31,187 bases of DNA, from NCBI GenBank assembly GCA_002309255.1, contig DBXI01000053.1, positions 14,133-45,319 of the forward strand, read 5' to 3'. This document shows, piece after piece, positions 16,482 through 24,800 of this stretch. Made by a program: the position numbers and the translations under genes. The stretch's first letter is position 1. Each line of letters opens with the position of its first letter. The stretch comes from Bacteroidales bacterium UBA1216. GTDB lineage: Bacteria > Bacteroidota > Bacteroidia > Bacteroidales > Paludibacteraceae. The notes beneath the pieces are model-generated. The model was not told where the DNA came from. It saw nothing but the letters and a program-made list of their open reading frames with translations, and did no database searches.

Positions 16482-16841
16482 ATGAAGAATATAGTGAAAC
16501 AGATAGTTGTATTGGTCATGGTGGCAGTGGTAGCACTGCCCGCCATGGCACAACAGTTAGGAGCCAAAGAACCCGATGCACAATTTCAATCCACCAGCGG
16601 TATGAAGCCTTCGGGCAGTGCTTACTCCTCCGAGCCGATGTTAGGTGCTGATGGCACAGCCACCTACGACGCAGCTACCGCTCCGGTGCAGACCCCTGTA
16701 AGCGGGGCGAGGAAAGTCGGTCCTCCTACACCTGAAGGCGATCCTACACCCATAGGCGATGGCGCGTGGGCGCTGGTCCTGATAGCCGGCTTGTATGCCG
16801 CATATATCTACCGTGTGAGACGCAGACAAGCGAAGGCGTGA
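16482..16841 (+). CDS. Small secreted protein with proline-rich linker and C-terminal membrane anchor (PIGDG motif)
   Basis: Product of 119 residues: signal peptide (MKNIVKQIVVLVMVAVVALP, then AMAQQ), a low-complexity Ser/Gly/Thr/Pro middle, and a C-terminal block PTPIGDGAWALVLIAGLYAA followed by YIYRVRRRQAKA. That end is tripartite: a short conserved-looking motif (PIGDG), one hydrophobic helix, and a basic tail. This layout is that of C-terminal sorting signals such as PEP-CTERM, though the motif itself is not one I can assign. I do not recognise a named family. It sits 55 nt after the giant T9SS-type gene, probably cotranscribed, and could be an envelope partner. A plain single-pass membrane protein is the conservative reading. 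Confidence 0.75.
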   Translation: MKNIVKQIVVLVMVAVVALPAMAQQLGAKEPDAQFQSTSGMKPSGSAYSSEPMLGADGTATYDAATAPVQTPVSGARKVGPPTPEGDPTPIGDGAWALVLIAGLYAAYIYRVRRRQAKA

Positions 16842-16900
16842 GTTCTTAGGCGAAACAAACGGAACAACGTAACACAAAAAAAAATCATATTTGCATCAGA

Positions 16901-16984
16901 TTCATTCGGGGAGTGGGCACAATGTGTCCTCTGAGAATATAAACCCGTTGAACCTGAGCAGGTAATGCTGCTAAGGGAAATGAA
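16901..16984 (+). ncRNA. TPP (thiamin pyrophosphate) riboswitch overlapping the start codon
   Basis: THI-box signature elements are in order: TCGGGG (16906-16911), P3 hairpin GGGCAC-AAT-GTGTCC (16915-16929), CTGAGA (16931-16936), ACCCG (16943-16947), AACCTGA (16951-16957), P5-type hairpin GCAG-GTAATG-CTGC (16958-16971), AAGGGA (16973-16978). The closing helix P1 pairs TTCATT (16901-16906) with AATGAA (16979-16984). The ATG of the downstream receptor (16980-16982) is inside the 3' strand of P1, so ligand binding would hide the start codon. A weak -7-like box CATATTTG (16886-16893) predicts a transcript starting just before P1. TPP riboswitches commonly control thiamin outer-membrane receptors in Bacteroidota. 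Confidence 0.93.
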
Positions 16985-19283
16985 GACTTTTAATCTTTTT
17001 GTCATGTGCCATTTGGTCATTTCTATGACCTTTGGCTTGGTAACGAGCACGCCCATGCGTGCTCAAGTCGTTAACGAGGAAACACCGCAGGCGGAAGACA
17101 CCCTGACCATCCTGATGCGTCAGATGGAGGATATACAGGTGTCCGCCAAGCGCGTGCAACAAACCACCTTATCCACTACCATTGTTAAGAGCGAGGCGCT
17201 GAACAAGGACAACACCGGTCAGAACCTGCCGTACCTGCTCACCACCACGCCCGGTCTGCAAGTGACCAGTGACGACGGTCTGGGCGTAGGCTACACCTAC
17301 TTCCGCGTGCGCGGAACGGATCACACGCGTATCAATATGACGGTGAATGAGGTTCCGCTCAATGACCAGGAGAGTCAGACGGTGTTCTGGGTGAACATGA
17401 CGGACATGAGCTCGTCGATCTCGCAGATCGATGTGCAGCGCGGCGTAGGCACCAGCACCAGCGGTTCCGCCTTCGGCGCCAGCCTGAACATGCAGACGAA
17501 CATGCTCGACTCGGTCAGCCGACTGACTATAGCCTTCAACGGCGGTATGTACAACACCTTCCGCGAGATGCTCCACGCGCACGCCTCGATCAGCAACCGC
17601 TGGATGATGAACGCCCGGTTCACCAAGGTTAACTCCGACGGCTTCCTGTACCGCACTAACTCTGACCTCTATAGCTGGTACGGCGACATAGGCTGGTACG
17701 GTGAGCGCACACAGGTCATCCTGCGTGCCTTCGGTGGCGCGGAGAAAACCGGCATGGGCTGGGAAGGTGTGGATTACAACACCGCCTATGGCATCAATGG
17801 TGCCGACCGCCGCTATAACCCCGCAGGCGAATATACGGTGCCGGACAGCCAAGGCAATGACTCCGTTGTGTATTACCCCAACCAGACGGACAACTACCAG
17901 CAGCAGCACGCGCAGCTGGCCATCAACCACCGATTCACGCGCAGGCTCAGCCTGACTGCCACCTTCCACTACACCCACGGCGGAGGATACTACGAGCAGT
18001 ACAAACGGAAGAAATACAGCTACTGGGGACTAAGCGAGAGCGGCAAATCCTACGGTATGTACCAGAAGTGGCTGGAGAACCACTTCGCAGGCTTCATGAT
18101 CTCCGGCAAGTACATCTCCGAGCCGGTGGATGTGCAGATAGGTGCTGCGGCTAACAACTACCTCGGGCATCACTGGGGACAACTGGAGTTCCTGGCCAAA
18201 CCTTTGCCCACACCGCTGCCTATCCACTACGAATACTACCGCAACGCGGCGAACAAGATCGATGCCAACGCCTACGCCAAGGCCAACTGGCGCGTAATCA
18301 ACCGCGCGCAGGAGAAGCTCGCCATATACGGCGACCTGCAGTACCGCTTCGTGCGCTACACGATGTGGGGCGTCAACGATGAGACGATGACCGAGCTGCC
18401 GCTCAGCCGCGACTTCCACTTCTTCAATCCCAAGGCCGGTCTGACCTACCAGAACCGCGGGCACATGCTCAGCGCATCGTTTGCCATAGCCAACCGTGAC
18501 CCGAGCCGCAGTAACTACACGGAGAACCTCCTCTACGATGCAGCCACCAAGACCTACTCGGGCAAGATGCCTAAAGCGGAGACGCTCTATGATTATGAGC
18601 TCGGCTATCAGTACAGCCATTCGCGGTTCAGCGTGGGGGCGAACCTCTACTTCATGGACTACGACAACCAGCTTGTGCTCACCGGCGAGTACAACGATGT
18701 GGGCAAGTACCTGACCACCAACGTCAAGGACTCCTACCGAATGGGTGCGGAGATCACCGCCGGCGTCAAGATTGCCGACTGGATGCGATGGGAGGGAAAC
18801 ATCGTCATCAGCCGTAATAAGATTCAGAACTACAAGCAGTACATCGACCTATATGACGATCAGGATAATTGGAACTGGGTCGGACAAGACAGCATAGTAG
18901 GCGATGTGACGATAGCTTTCTCGCCCATGATCACAGCCATGAGTCTGTTCACCTTCACTTACGCGGGCTTCACCGGCACGGTGCAGACCAACGTAACCGG
19001 CAGCCAGTACCTCGATAACACGATGGACGCCAACGCCATGCTCAAGGCCTTCACCACAACCAACGTCAATCTGCAGTACGATCTGCCGATGAAGCACTGG
19101 CTGGGCAACCGCCGCGGAGTGCCCGATGTCAAGCTGCTCTGCCAACTCAATAATATCTTCAATGCTAAGTTCGCCAGCAACGGCGGCGCTGAGGCCAGCC
19201 GCTTCCAGGACGGCAGCCGCTGCGCATGGTACTATGCCCAGGCGGGCATAAACGTCCACGCAGGATTTGTAGTACAGTTCTAA
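16980..19283 (+). CDS. TonB-dependent outer-membrane receptor, probable thiamin uptake
   Basis: Product of 767 residues from ATG 16980: signal peptide MKTFNLFVMCHLVISMTFGL, with cleavage near MRAQ. The in-frame ATG at 16965 lies in a riboswitch hairpin and is rejected. The plug domain runs from about residue 40 (DIQVSAKRVQQTTLSTTIVK; NLPYLLTTTPGLQVTSDDGL; FRVRGTDHTRINMTVNEVPL) and is followed by a 22-strand-type barrel ending in the aromatic terminus GFVVQF. There is no N-terminal carboxypeptidase-like extension, so it is not a SusC-type protein. Substrate assignment rests on the TPP riboswitch fused to its start. Such receptors (called OMPthi in Bacteroides work) import thiamin or its phosphates using TonB energy. 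No inner-membrane transporter or thiamin kinase gene lies beside it. It ends at a shared bidirectional terminator. Confidence 0.93.
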   Translation: MKTFNLFVMCHLVISMTFGLVTSTPMRAQVVNEETPQAEDTLTILMRQMEDIQVSAKRVQQTTLSTTIVKSEALNKDNTGQNLPYLLTTTPGLQVTSDDGLGVGYTYFRVRGTDHTRINMTVNEVPLNDQESQTVFWVNMTDMSSSISQIDVQRGVGTSTSGSAFGASLNMQTNMLDSVSRLTIAFNGGMYNTFREMLHAHASISNRWMMNARFTKVNSDGFLYRTNSDLYSWYGDIGWYGERTQVILRAFGGAEKTGMGWEGVDYNTAYGINGADRRYNPAGEYTVPDSQGNDSVVYYPNQTDNYQQQHAQLAINHRFTRRLSLTATFHYTHGGGYYEQYKRKKYSYWGLSESGKSYGMYQKWLENHFAGFMISGKYISEPVDVQIGAAANNYLGHHWGQLEFLAKPLPTPLPIHYEYYRNAANKIDANAYAKANWRVINRAQEKLAIYGDLQYRFVRYTMWGVNDETMTELPLSRDFHFFNPKAGLTYQNRGHMLSASFAIANRDPSRSNYTENLLYDAATKTYSGKMPKAETLYDYELGYQYSHSRFSVGANLYFMDYDNQLVLTGEYNDVGKYLTTNVKDSYRMGAEITAGVKIADWMRWEGNIVISRNKIQNYKQYIDLYDDQDNWNWVGQDSIVGDVTIAFSPMITAMSLFTFTYAGFTGTVQTNVTGSQYLDNTMDANAMLKAFTTTNVNLQYDLPMKHWLGNRRGVPDVKLLCQLNNIFNAKFASNGGAEASRFQDGSRCAWYYAQAGINVHAGFVVQF

Positions 19284-19294
19284 TGGACGCAAAA

Positions 19295-19331
19295 AAAGAA
19301 CCCCAACCGATGTGAGCAGTTGGGGTTCTTT
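19295..19331. terminator. Bidirectional intrinsic terminator
   Basis: AAAGAACCCCAAC (19295-19307) and GTTGGGGTTCTTT (19319-19331) form a perfect 13-bp stem with an 11-nt loop. A-rich and T-rich flanks allow termination both of the TonB receptor (+) and of the M13 peptidase (-, stop at 19346). Confidence 0.9.
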
Positions 19332-19345
19332 CTCATTCAATCACC

Positions 19346-21361
19346 TTACCAGATCTTCACGCGGTTTTCCGGTGCTACGTACATCGGGCTCTCCTCCGTC
19401 ACGTTCCATGCCTCGTACCAGGCGTTGATGTGTGGCAGTGCTCCGTTCACGCGCCAGCGGCCTAAGGAGTGCGGGTCGGACTTCGTGCGGTTCAGAATCT
19501 CCTCCGGGCGGATATTTCCTGCCCATACATTGGCATAAGCCAGGAAGAAACGCTGTTCGGGTGTGAAGCCGTCCACTACGCCCAGGCGGTCGGTCTCAGC
19601 CTTAGCCTGCTCGTTGTTGCGGAAAGCCTGATAGGAGATCTGCAGACCACCGTGGTCAGCGATGTTCTCGCCCAGCGTGAAGGCACCGTTGGCGTGTACG
19701 CCCGGGGCTACCTCTATGCCGTTGAAGTACTCTTCCATAACCTTGGTGCGGGCATCGAACTTGGCCTTGTCCTCTTCCGTCCACCAGTTGATCATGTTAC
19801 CGTCCTTGTCGAACAGGCAGCCCTGGTCGTCAAAGCCGTGGGTCATCTCGTGGCCGATCACCACGCCAATGGCTCCGTAGTTGAACGCATCATCGGCGCT
19901 CATGTCGAAGAACGGGTACTGCAATATGCCGGCAGGGAAACATATCTCGTTGCTGGAGGGGTTGTAGTAGGCGTTCACGGTCTGCGGCGTCATATACCAC
20001 TTCTTCTTGTCCACCGGCTTACCCAGGAAGCTCAGACTATATGCCTGCTCGAACTTCGCCGCGCGCTGCAGATTGGCGTAATAGGTGTCGGCGGCATCGA
20101 TGCGGAGGTCTGTGTAGTCGCGCCACTCGTCGGGGTAGCCGATCTTGATGGTCATAGCCTGGAGCTTCTCGGTGGCCTTGGCTTTGGTTTCGTCGCTCAT
20201 CCAGTCGAGGGCCTGTATGCGCTCGCCCAGCGATGCCTGAAGATTATGCACCAGGTTGAGCATCCGCTGCTTGTTCTCCTCGGGGAAGTACTTCTTTACG
20301 TACATCTGTCCCACAGCCTCGCCCAACGTGCCGTTCACGATACCTACGCCACGCTTCCATAGCGGTGAGGGCTCCTCGCGGCCGGAGAGCACCTTGCCGT
20401 AGAAGTTGAAACTCTCCATGTAAATCTCGTCCGTCAGGTACGAAGCCGATCCGTCCATCACCTGCCAGGTGAACAGGGTCTTGATATCCTCCAGCGGCTC
20501 GTCCGCCAGCAGCTTGCCTACCTCCTGCAAGTGTGCTACCTGACCGATGTTCACGCTGTCCAGCTCCACGTTCAGCGCAGTGAAGAACTCCGCCCAATTA
20601 ATCTGCGGCACGAGCTTCTGCAACTCTGCTACGGACATCTTGTTGTAGTTAGCAATAGGGTCGCGCAGCTCTACATTACTCTTCGCTGCCTTGGCCAGAT
20701 GGGTCTCCAGACGGAGCACGGTCTTCGCGGCGGCTTCAGGTTCACTCTGACCGAATAGGCGGAACATGTTCTCCACATATTGCACATACTTGGCGCGGAT
20801 GTTCAGCGTGGTCTCGTCCTCATCGAGGTAGTACTCCTTCTCGCCCAACGCAAAGCCTGCCTGGTACTCGTTCATGATGTTCATCGATGAGTTCATGGCG
20901 TCGGCTTCCACGTACATGGCGAACAGCCCGTATTCCATGGCTGCGCCCAGGAGCTTAGAAAGCTCGTCGCGCGACTGGATGGCGGCTATCTCCTCCAGAG
21001 TCGGCTGCACTGCCGCTATCCCTTCCTGATTGCGGCGTGTGGTGTCGAGGCAGAGATTGTAGATATCACCTATCTTCTGACCTACAGAGCCTTGCTCATG
21101 TTTCTCGGCGGCGATCTCTTGGATCAAGCCGTTGACTTGCTCCAGGTTGTTCAACGCTAATTTGTCGAACGAGCCGAAACGCGAATATTCGGGTGTAAGC
21201 GGGTTGGCTTCCATCCAGCCGCCGCAGGCGTATTGGTAGAAATCGTTCTGGGGCACAGCGGTCGTGTCCAGGTTACTCAAGGGGATTCCGGTTGTCTGTT
21301 TCTGACCGGTGCAGGCTGTCATTACTGCTGCCATGACAAGTAAGTAAGTTAGTTTTTTCAT
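19346..21361 (-). CDS. pepO: M13-family zinc metallopeptidase, predicted lipoprotein
   Basis: Product of 671 residues, a normal length for the M13 (neprilysin/PepO) family. The N-terminus MKKLTYLLVMAAVMTACTGQ has a lipobox ending at the Cys, so it is probably lipid-anchored and periplasm- or surface-facing. The family N-terminal phrase DDFYQYACGGW appears as NDFYQYACGGWMEANPL. Zinc site: H503-E-M-T-H507 within VVIGHEMTHGFDDQG, then ENIADHGG giving E565 and D569. The C-terminus matches the usual FAxxW / LGxxRxNG region (FLAYANVWAG; SLGRWRVNGAL) and ends ENRVKIW. All catalytic residues are present. It cleaves peptides; the natural substrate is unknown. Monocistronic by layout, converging on the TonB gene. 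I found no clear consensus promoter in the 180 nt upstream. Confidence 0.96.
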   Translation of the reverse strand: MKKLTYLLVMAAVMTACTGQKQTTGIPLSNLDTTAVPQNDFYQYACGGWMEANPLTPEYSRFGSFDKLALNNLEQVNGLIQEIAAEKHEQGSVGQKIGDIYNLCLDTTRRNQEGIAAVQPTLEEIAAIQSRDELSKLLGAAMEYGLFAMYVEADAMNSSMNIMNEYQAGFALGEKEYYLDEDETTLNIRAKYVQYVENMFRLFGQSEPEAAAKTVLRLETHLAKAAKSNVELRDPIANYNKMSVAELQKLVPQINWAEFFTALNVELDSVNIGQVAHLQEVGKLLADEPLEDIKTLFTWQVMDGSASYLTDEIYMESFNFYGKVLSGREEPSPLWKRGVGIVNGTLGEAVGQMYVKKYFPEENKQRMLNLVHNLQASLGERIQALDWMSDETKAKATEKLQAMTIKIGYPDEWRDYTDLRIDAADTYYANLQRAAKFEQAYSLSFLGKPVDKKKWYMTPQTVNAYYNPSSNEICFPAGILQYPFFDMSADDAFNYGAIGVVIGHEMTHGFDDQGCLFDKDGNMINWWTEEDKAKFDARTKVMEEYFNGIEVAPGVHANGAFTLGENIADHGGLQISYQAFRNNEQAKAETDRLGVVDGFTPEQRFFLAYANVWAGNIRPEEILNRTKSDPHSLGRWRVNGALPHINAWYEAWNVTEESPMYVAPENRVKIW

Positions 21362-21519
21362 AATTGTTATTCTTTATGCAGCCAAAGCGGCTGGGCGTTT
21401 GCTCCGTCCTATGTGCAACAAAATGTGTGCCTAAACCATGCAATGAACGACAGATTGCTATGTGGAAATACAATTTCTGCAAAAAAAACGTGTGCCTGCA
21501 TCAGATTTAGCGACTGAAA

Positions 21520-21551
21520 TTTGCATAAACGAAATAATTGTTGTACCTTTG
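21520..21551 (+). promoter_or_regulatory. Promoter of the CAT-anticodon tRNA
   Basis: TTTG (21520-21523), 20-nt spacer, TACCTTTG (21544-21551). The start near 21556 gives a precursor 5' leader of about 130 nt that contains the dispersed repeat. Confidence 0.75.
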
Positions 21552-21575
21552 CATCCGCGTTTGCCCCCAAACATA

Positions 21576-21690
21576 AATGGGGACCCCGATGCAAACCAAT
21601 GAAATGTTTGCGGTGGGGAGAGCGGAGGCACGCGTCGCCTTTATTGCGCAAGGCGCAATCCGATGCGACTGCGTTGCCCAACGCGAAGGC
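21576..21690 (+). repeat. Structured dispersed repeat, copy A (tRNA leader)
   Basis: About 113 bp similar to a stretch inside recF (26415-26522, same orientation). Shared blocks: AATGGGG, GCAAA, GGGGAGAGC (21615-21623), GCACGCGTCGC (21628-21638), TTAT, CCGA, GCGTTG and AAGGCG. It can fold: ACGCGTCGC (21630-21638) pairs with GCGAC-T-GCGT (21665-21674), enclosing the hairpin ATTGCGC-AAG-GCGCAAT (21643-21659). Its 3' end abuts or overlaps the first bases of the tRNA. Confidence 0.8.
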
Positions 21691-21761
21691 GGGATAGCTC
21701 AGCTGGTTAGAGCGCATGATTCATAATCATGAGGTCCCCAGTTCAATCCTGGGTCCCGCTA
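21688..21761 (+). tRNA. tRNA with CAT anticodon (Met, or Ile2 if modified)
   Basis: 74 nt. Acceptor GGCGGGA pairs with TCCCGCT (first pair G-T), discriminator A. D-arm GCTC-AGCTGGTTA-GAGC, anticodon CAT at 21722-21724 in loop TTCATAA, T-loop GTTCAATCC. A paired first position argues against initiator tRNA. Elongator Met versus lysidine-modified Ile2 cannot be settled by eye. CCA is not encoded. Confidence 0.93.
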
Positions 21762-21763
21762 CG

Positions 21764-21800
21764 AAGGAGATGAGCCAAATTTGGCACATCTCCTTTTTTA
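21764..21800 (+). terminator. Intrinsic terminator after the CAT tRNA
   Basis: AAGGAGATG (21764-21772) pairs with CATCTCCTT (21787-21795), extended by the inner palindrome GCCAAATTTGGC (21774-21785), followed by a T-run. Confidence 0.85.
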
Positions 21801-21859
21801 ATTTCCTCCCCCTCGAAAATTGTTGATAATTGTCTTTAATTGTTGACTTCCCTCCCCCT

Positions 21860-24800
21860 CTATCGGATCAATCGGGCGTAGAGGACGGGTAGCACGGTGA
21901 GCGTGAGGGGCAAGGTGAAGATTGTGCCGAAGCAGATCACCACACCCATCGGCATCCACAGGCTCGTATGTGCTATGATCATCGGCAGCACACCCAACGC
22001 CGTCGTGGCTGAGGTGAGAAAAACGGGGCGCATACGTCTCAATCCCGCCTCAAATGCCGCATCGTTGGCGTTCAAGCCACGGGTGTGGCGCAGCTCTTCG
22101 GCGTACTCATACATCATGATCGCGTTGCGCACAATGATCCCGATCAGCGAAACGATACCTAATACGACCGTGATTGATATATCCAGCCGGAAGATCCACA
22201 GCCCGAGCATCGCGCCAAACACGCACAGCGCAGCCGACGACAGCGCCAGCAGCGCAAGACGCATTTTCCCGAAGTGGTACAACAGCAGCACGAACATAAC
22301 CATTAGCGCAGCCAACACGCTCCACAGGATCTGAGGAACGATCATCCCATTCAGCTCGGTCAGTCCGCCATAACTGATGTTAATAGCCTCCGTCGGATGC
22401 CTCTTGATGAACCCGTCCAGCCACTTCCGCACAACACGCTCGGCGGCCACCTGCGAGGTCTGACCCACCAGGTCTGCGCCCACAGTGATAGTAGCCACAG
22501 CGTTGCGGTGCTCGATCGTGTTATGATGCCATGAGGGCTCTATATCAGCCACCTGACGCAGCGGCACCCACGCACCTGTAGCAGTCGGTATAGGTAGGTT
22601 CATGAAGTCTGCAATCTGCCCATCCTCTGATCCGTTGCCTGAATCTTGAATCTTTGAATTAAGAATAACCGGTGTCGGCCGGCTGTCGCCATGCTCGTAG
22701 ATCTGCGTGAGCGTCACACCGTGTGTGACCGTTGCCAGGTAGAGCGAGAGCGATGTCTGCGTCACGCCCAGTCGCGCCGCCTCGTCGGCCTTCAGTGCCA
22801 CACGGCTCTGAGCGGTTATGTTATCGTAGTCGCTACGCACCCACATGATCTCCGGACGGCTGGCCATGAACGCTCGCAGCGAGTCGATGTACATGCGCAT
22901 TATTGCTTCATGCTCCTCGGCATCCACAAACGGCGCATACGTGAACCGCACCTCCAGCGGGTTGCGCGCAATCTGATAATCCAGCTGCTTGAAGCGCACG
23001 TAGGCATTGGGGAACAGGTAACTGTATCGCTCAGCACCCTCCTTCAGCAGTTCGGCGGTAGCCTTGTAGCCCGTGGTGCCCACCACGAACTGCGCATAGT
23101 TGGGCGCCGGCATCTGCGGCGTGTAGGTGGCGTGGAAGCGAGGCGACGAGTGACCTATAAAAGAGGTAATAGTGCGCACGCGCGCGTCCGTGATAAGCAT
23201 CCGCGCCAGACTGTCCGCCAACTGAGCCGTCTCATCCACCGTCGCACCTTCCTCCAGGTAGATCTCCACGGCGAAAAGCTCACGCTCGGCTTTGGGCAGC
23301 AACTGCAGGTTCAGCCGCGTCAACAGGAACAGACCCGACCCCAATGCAGCAACCAATAGCAGGTAGGTGAACCACCGCTCGCGGAAGCAGAACGACAACA
23401 GCCGCTGATAATCACGCTGTAGTGCGGCAAAGAAACGCTCCTGACCACGCTCAAATGCATTGATATCTGACTTCTGACTTCTAACATCTGACTTCTGACT
23501 GCTCCGCCTGCGGATGAACTGCGTGGACAAGTATGGCGTAACCCATGCGGCGTAGAAGATACTTGCGCCCAGGGCAAACGCCACCGCAAATGGGAACAAC
23601 TGCACGAACTCACCCAACGGACCATCGATGATCCGCGTCATCGGGAAGAACATCCCCGCTATGGCGCAGGTAGCCAGACTCATCGGCACGAACAGCTGCT
23701 TGGTGCTAACCGTAGCCGCGTACCACCGCGACCAGCCTTTGTCCAGCAGGTTCGTGTAGCCGTCAATAACGATCACACTGTCGTCCACGATCATTCCTAA
23801 CACGAAGATCAGCGCCGCCAGCGTCACCGTATTCAGCTCGATGCCCGTCAGGTACATCAGGCCGATGCAGATAGCTATGCACACCGGCACACCCGTGCTC
23901 GCTACCAGCGCCGTGCGCAGCGGGAAGAGCACCAACATCACACCAATCACCACCAGGATGGAGATCAGTATATCCCGTAGGAACGAGCGCACACTGTCGT
24001 CCACCACCTTCGGCTGATCGGTCACGCGGTTCAGACGGATATCCGGTGGAAACTGATCCGCCGCCTCGTCCAGCACCTGCTGCACCGTCTCGCCAAACGC
24101 CACGATGTTGTGCCCTGGCTCCATCTCCATGCTGATGATCAGACAACTCTTGGTGCGCGATGCATCTGATGTCTGACTGCTGATAGCAGAATGCTGATCG
24201 CTCTCATAGCACACCACGTACTGCTCGGGTGTGGGCAGTTGGCGCTCGATGGTAGCCACATCCTTCAGCCGCAGCACCGCGCCTGTCATGGGGTCGGTGC
24301 GGATAATCTGCTGCCCGAGCTCATACTCGCCGCTATACGGTATATCCACCGTCAGACTGCTGCCGTTCGGCTGTTGTCCGCCCACGGTGCGCAACCCTTG
24401 CAGCAGCAACTGCGTCTGTAGCGCTGTAGGCGTTATGCCATATGCCGCCAGACGCTGCAGATCAAGGGTTACGGTAATCTGTTCGTGCTGGCTGCCGAGG
24501 ATCTTCAGCTTGCCCATCTCGGGTATCTCGCGCAGTTGACGCGTCAGTTTTTCTGCATAGACCTGCAGCTCCGCCACGCTGCGCTCCTTGCTCTGCACCG
24601 ATAGCAGGATCGACGCCGTGTTGCCAAAATCATCCACCAGCACCACCTCCGCCACGCCGGGCGGCAGACTCGTCTTCTTCAATAGGCTCAGACCCGCGCG
24701 GATCTTCGCCCACGCCTCATCCTTCGATTGCACAGAGTTGCGCAACATGACGTAGCAGTACACCACGCCGTCATGGGTGCGGGAGAATGTCAACTGCTTG

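Noticed and set aside
16965..16979. Upstream ATG 16965 as start of the TonB receptor
   Set aside because: It lies in the loop of the riboswitch P5-type hairpin. ATG 16980 gives a cleaner signal peptide beginning MKTF.
19469..20362. 297-codon plus-strand frame opposite the M13 peptidase
   Set aside because: The minus strand encodes the complete zinc-binding peptidase with all catalytic residues; the plus frame is its shadow.
21688..21761. CAT tRNA as the initiator tRNA
   Set aside because: Position 1 pairs with 72 (G-T), and the anticodon stem lacks the three G-C pairs typical of initiator tRNA.
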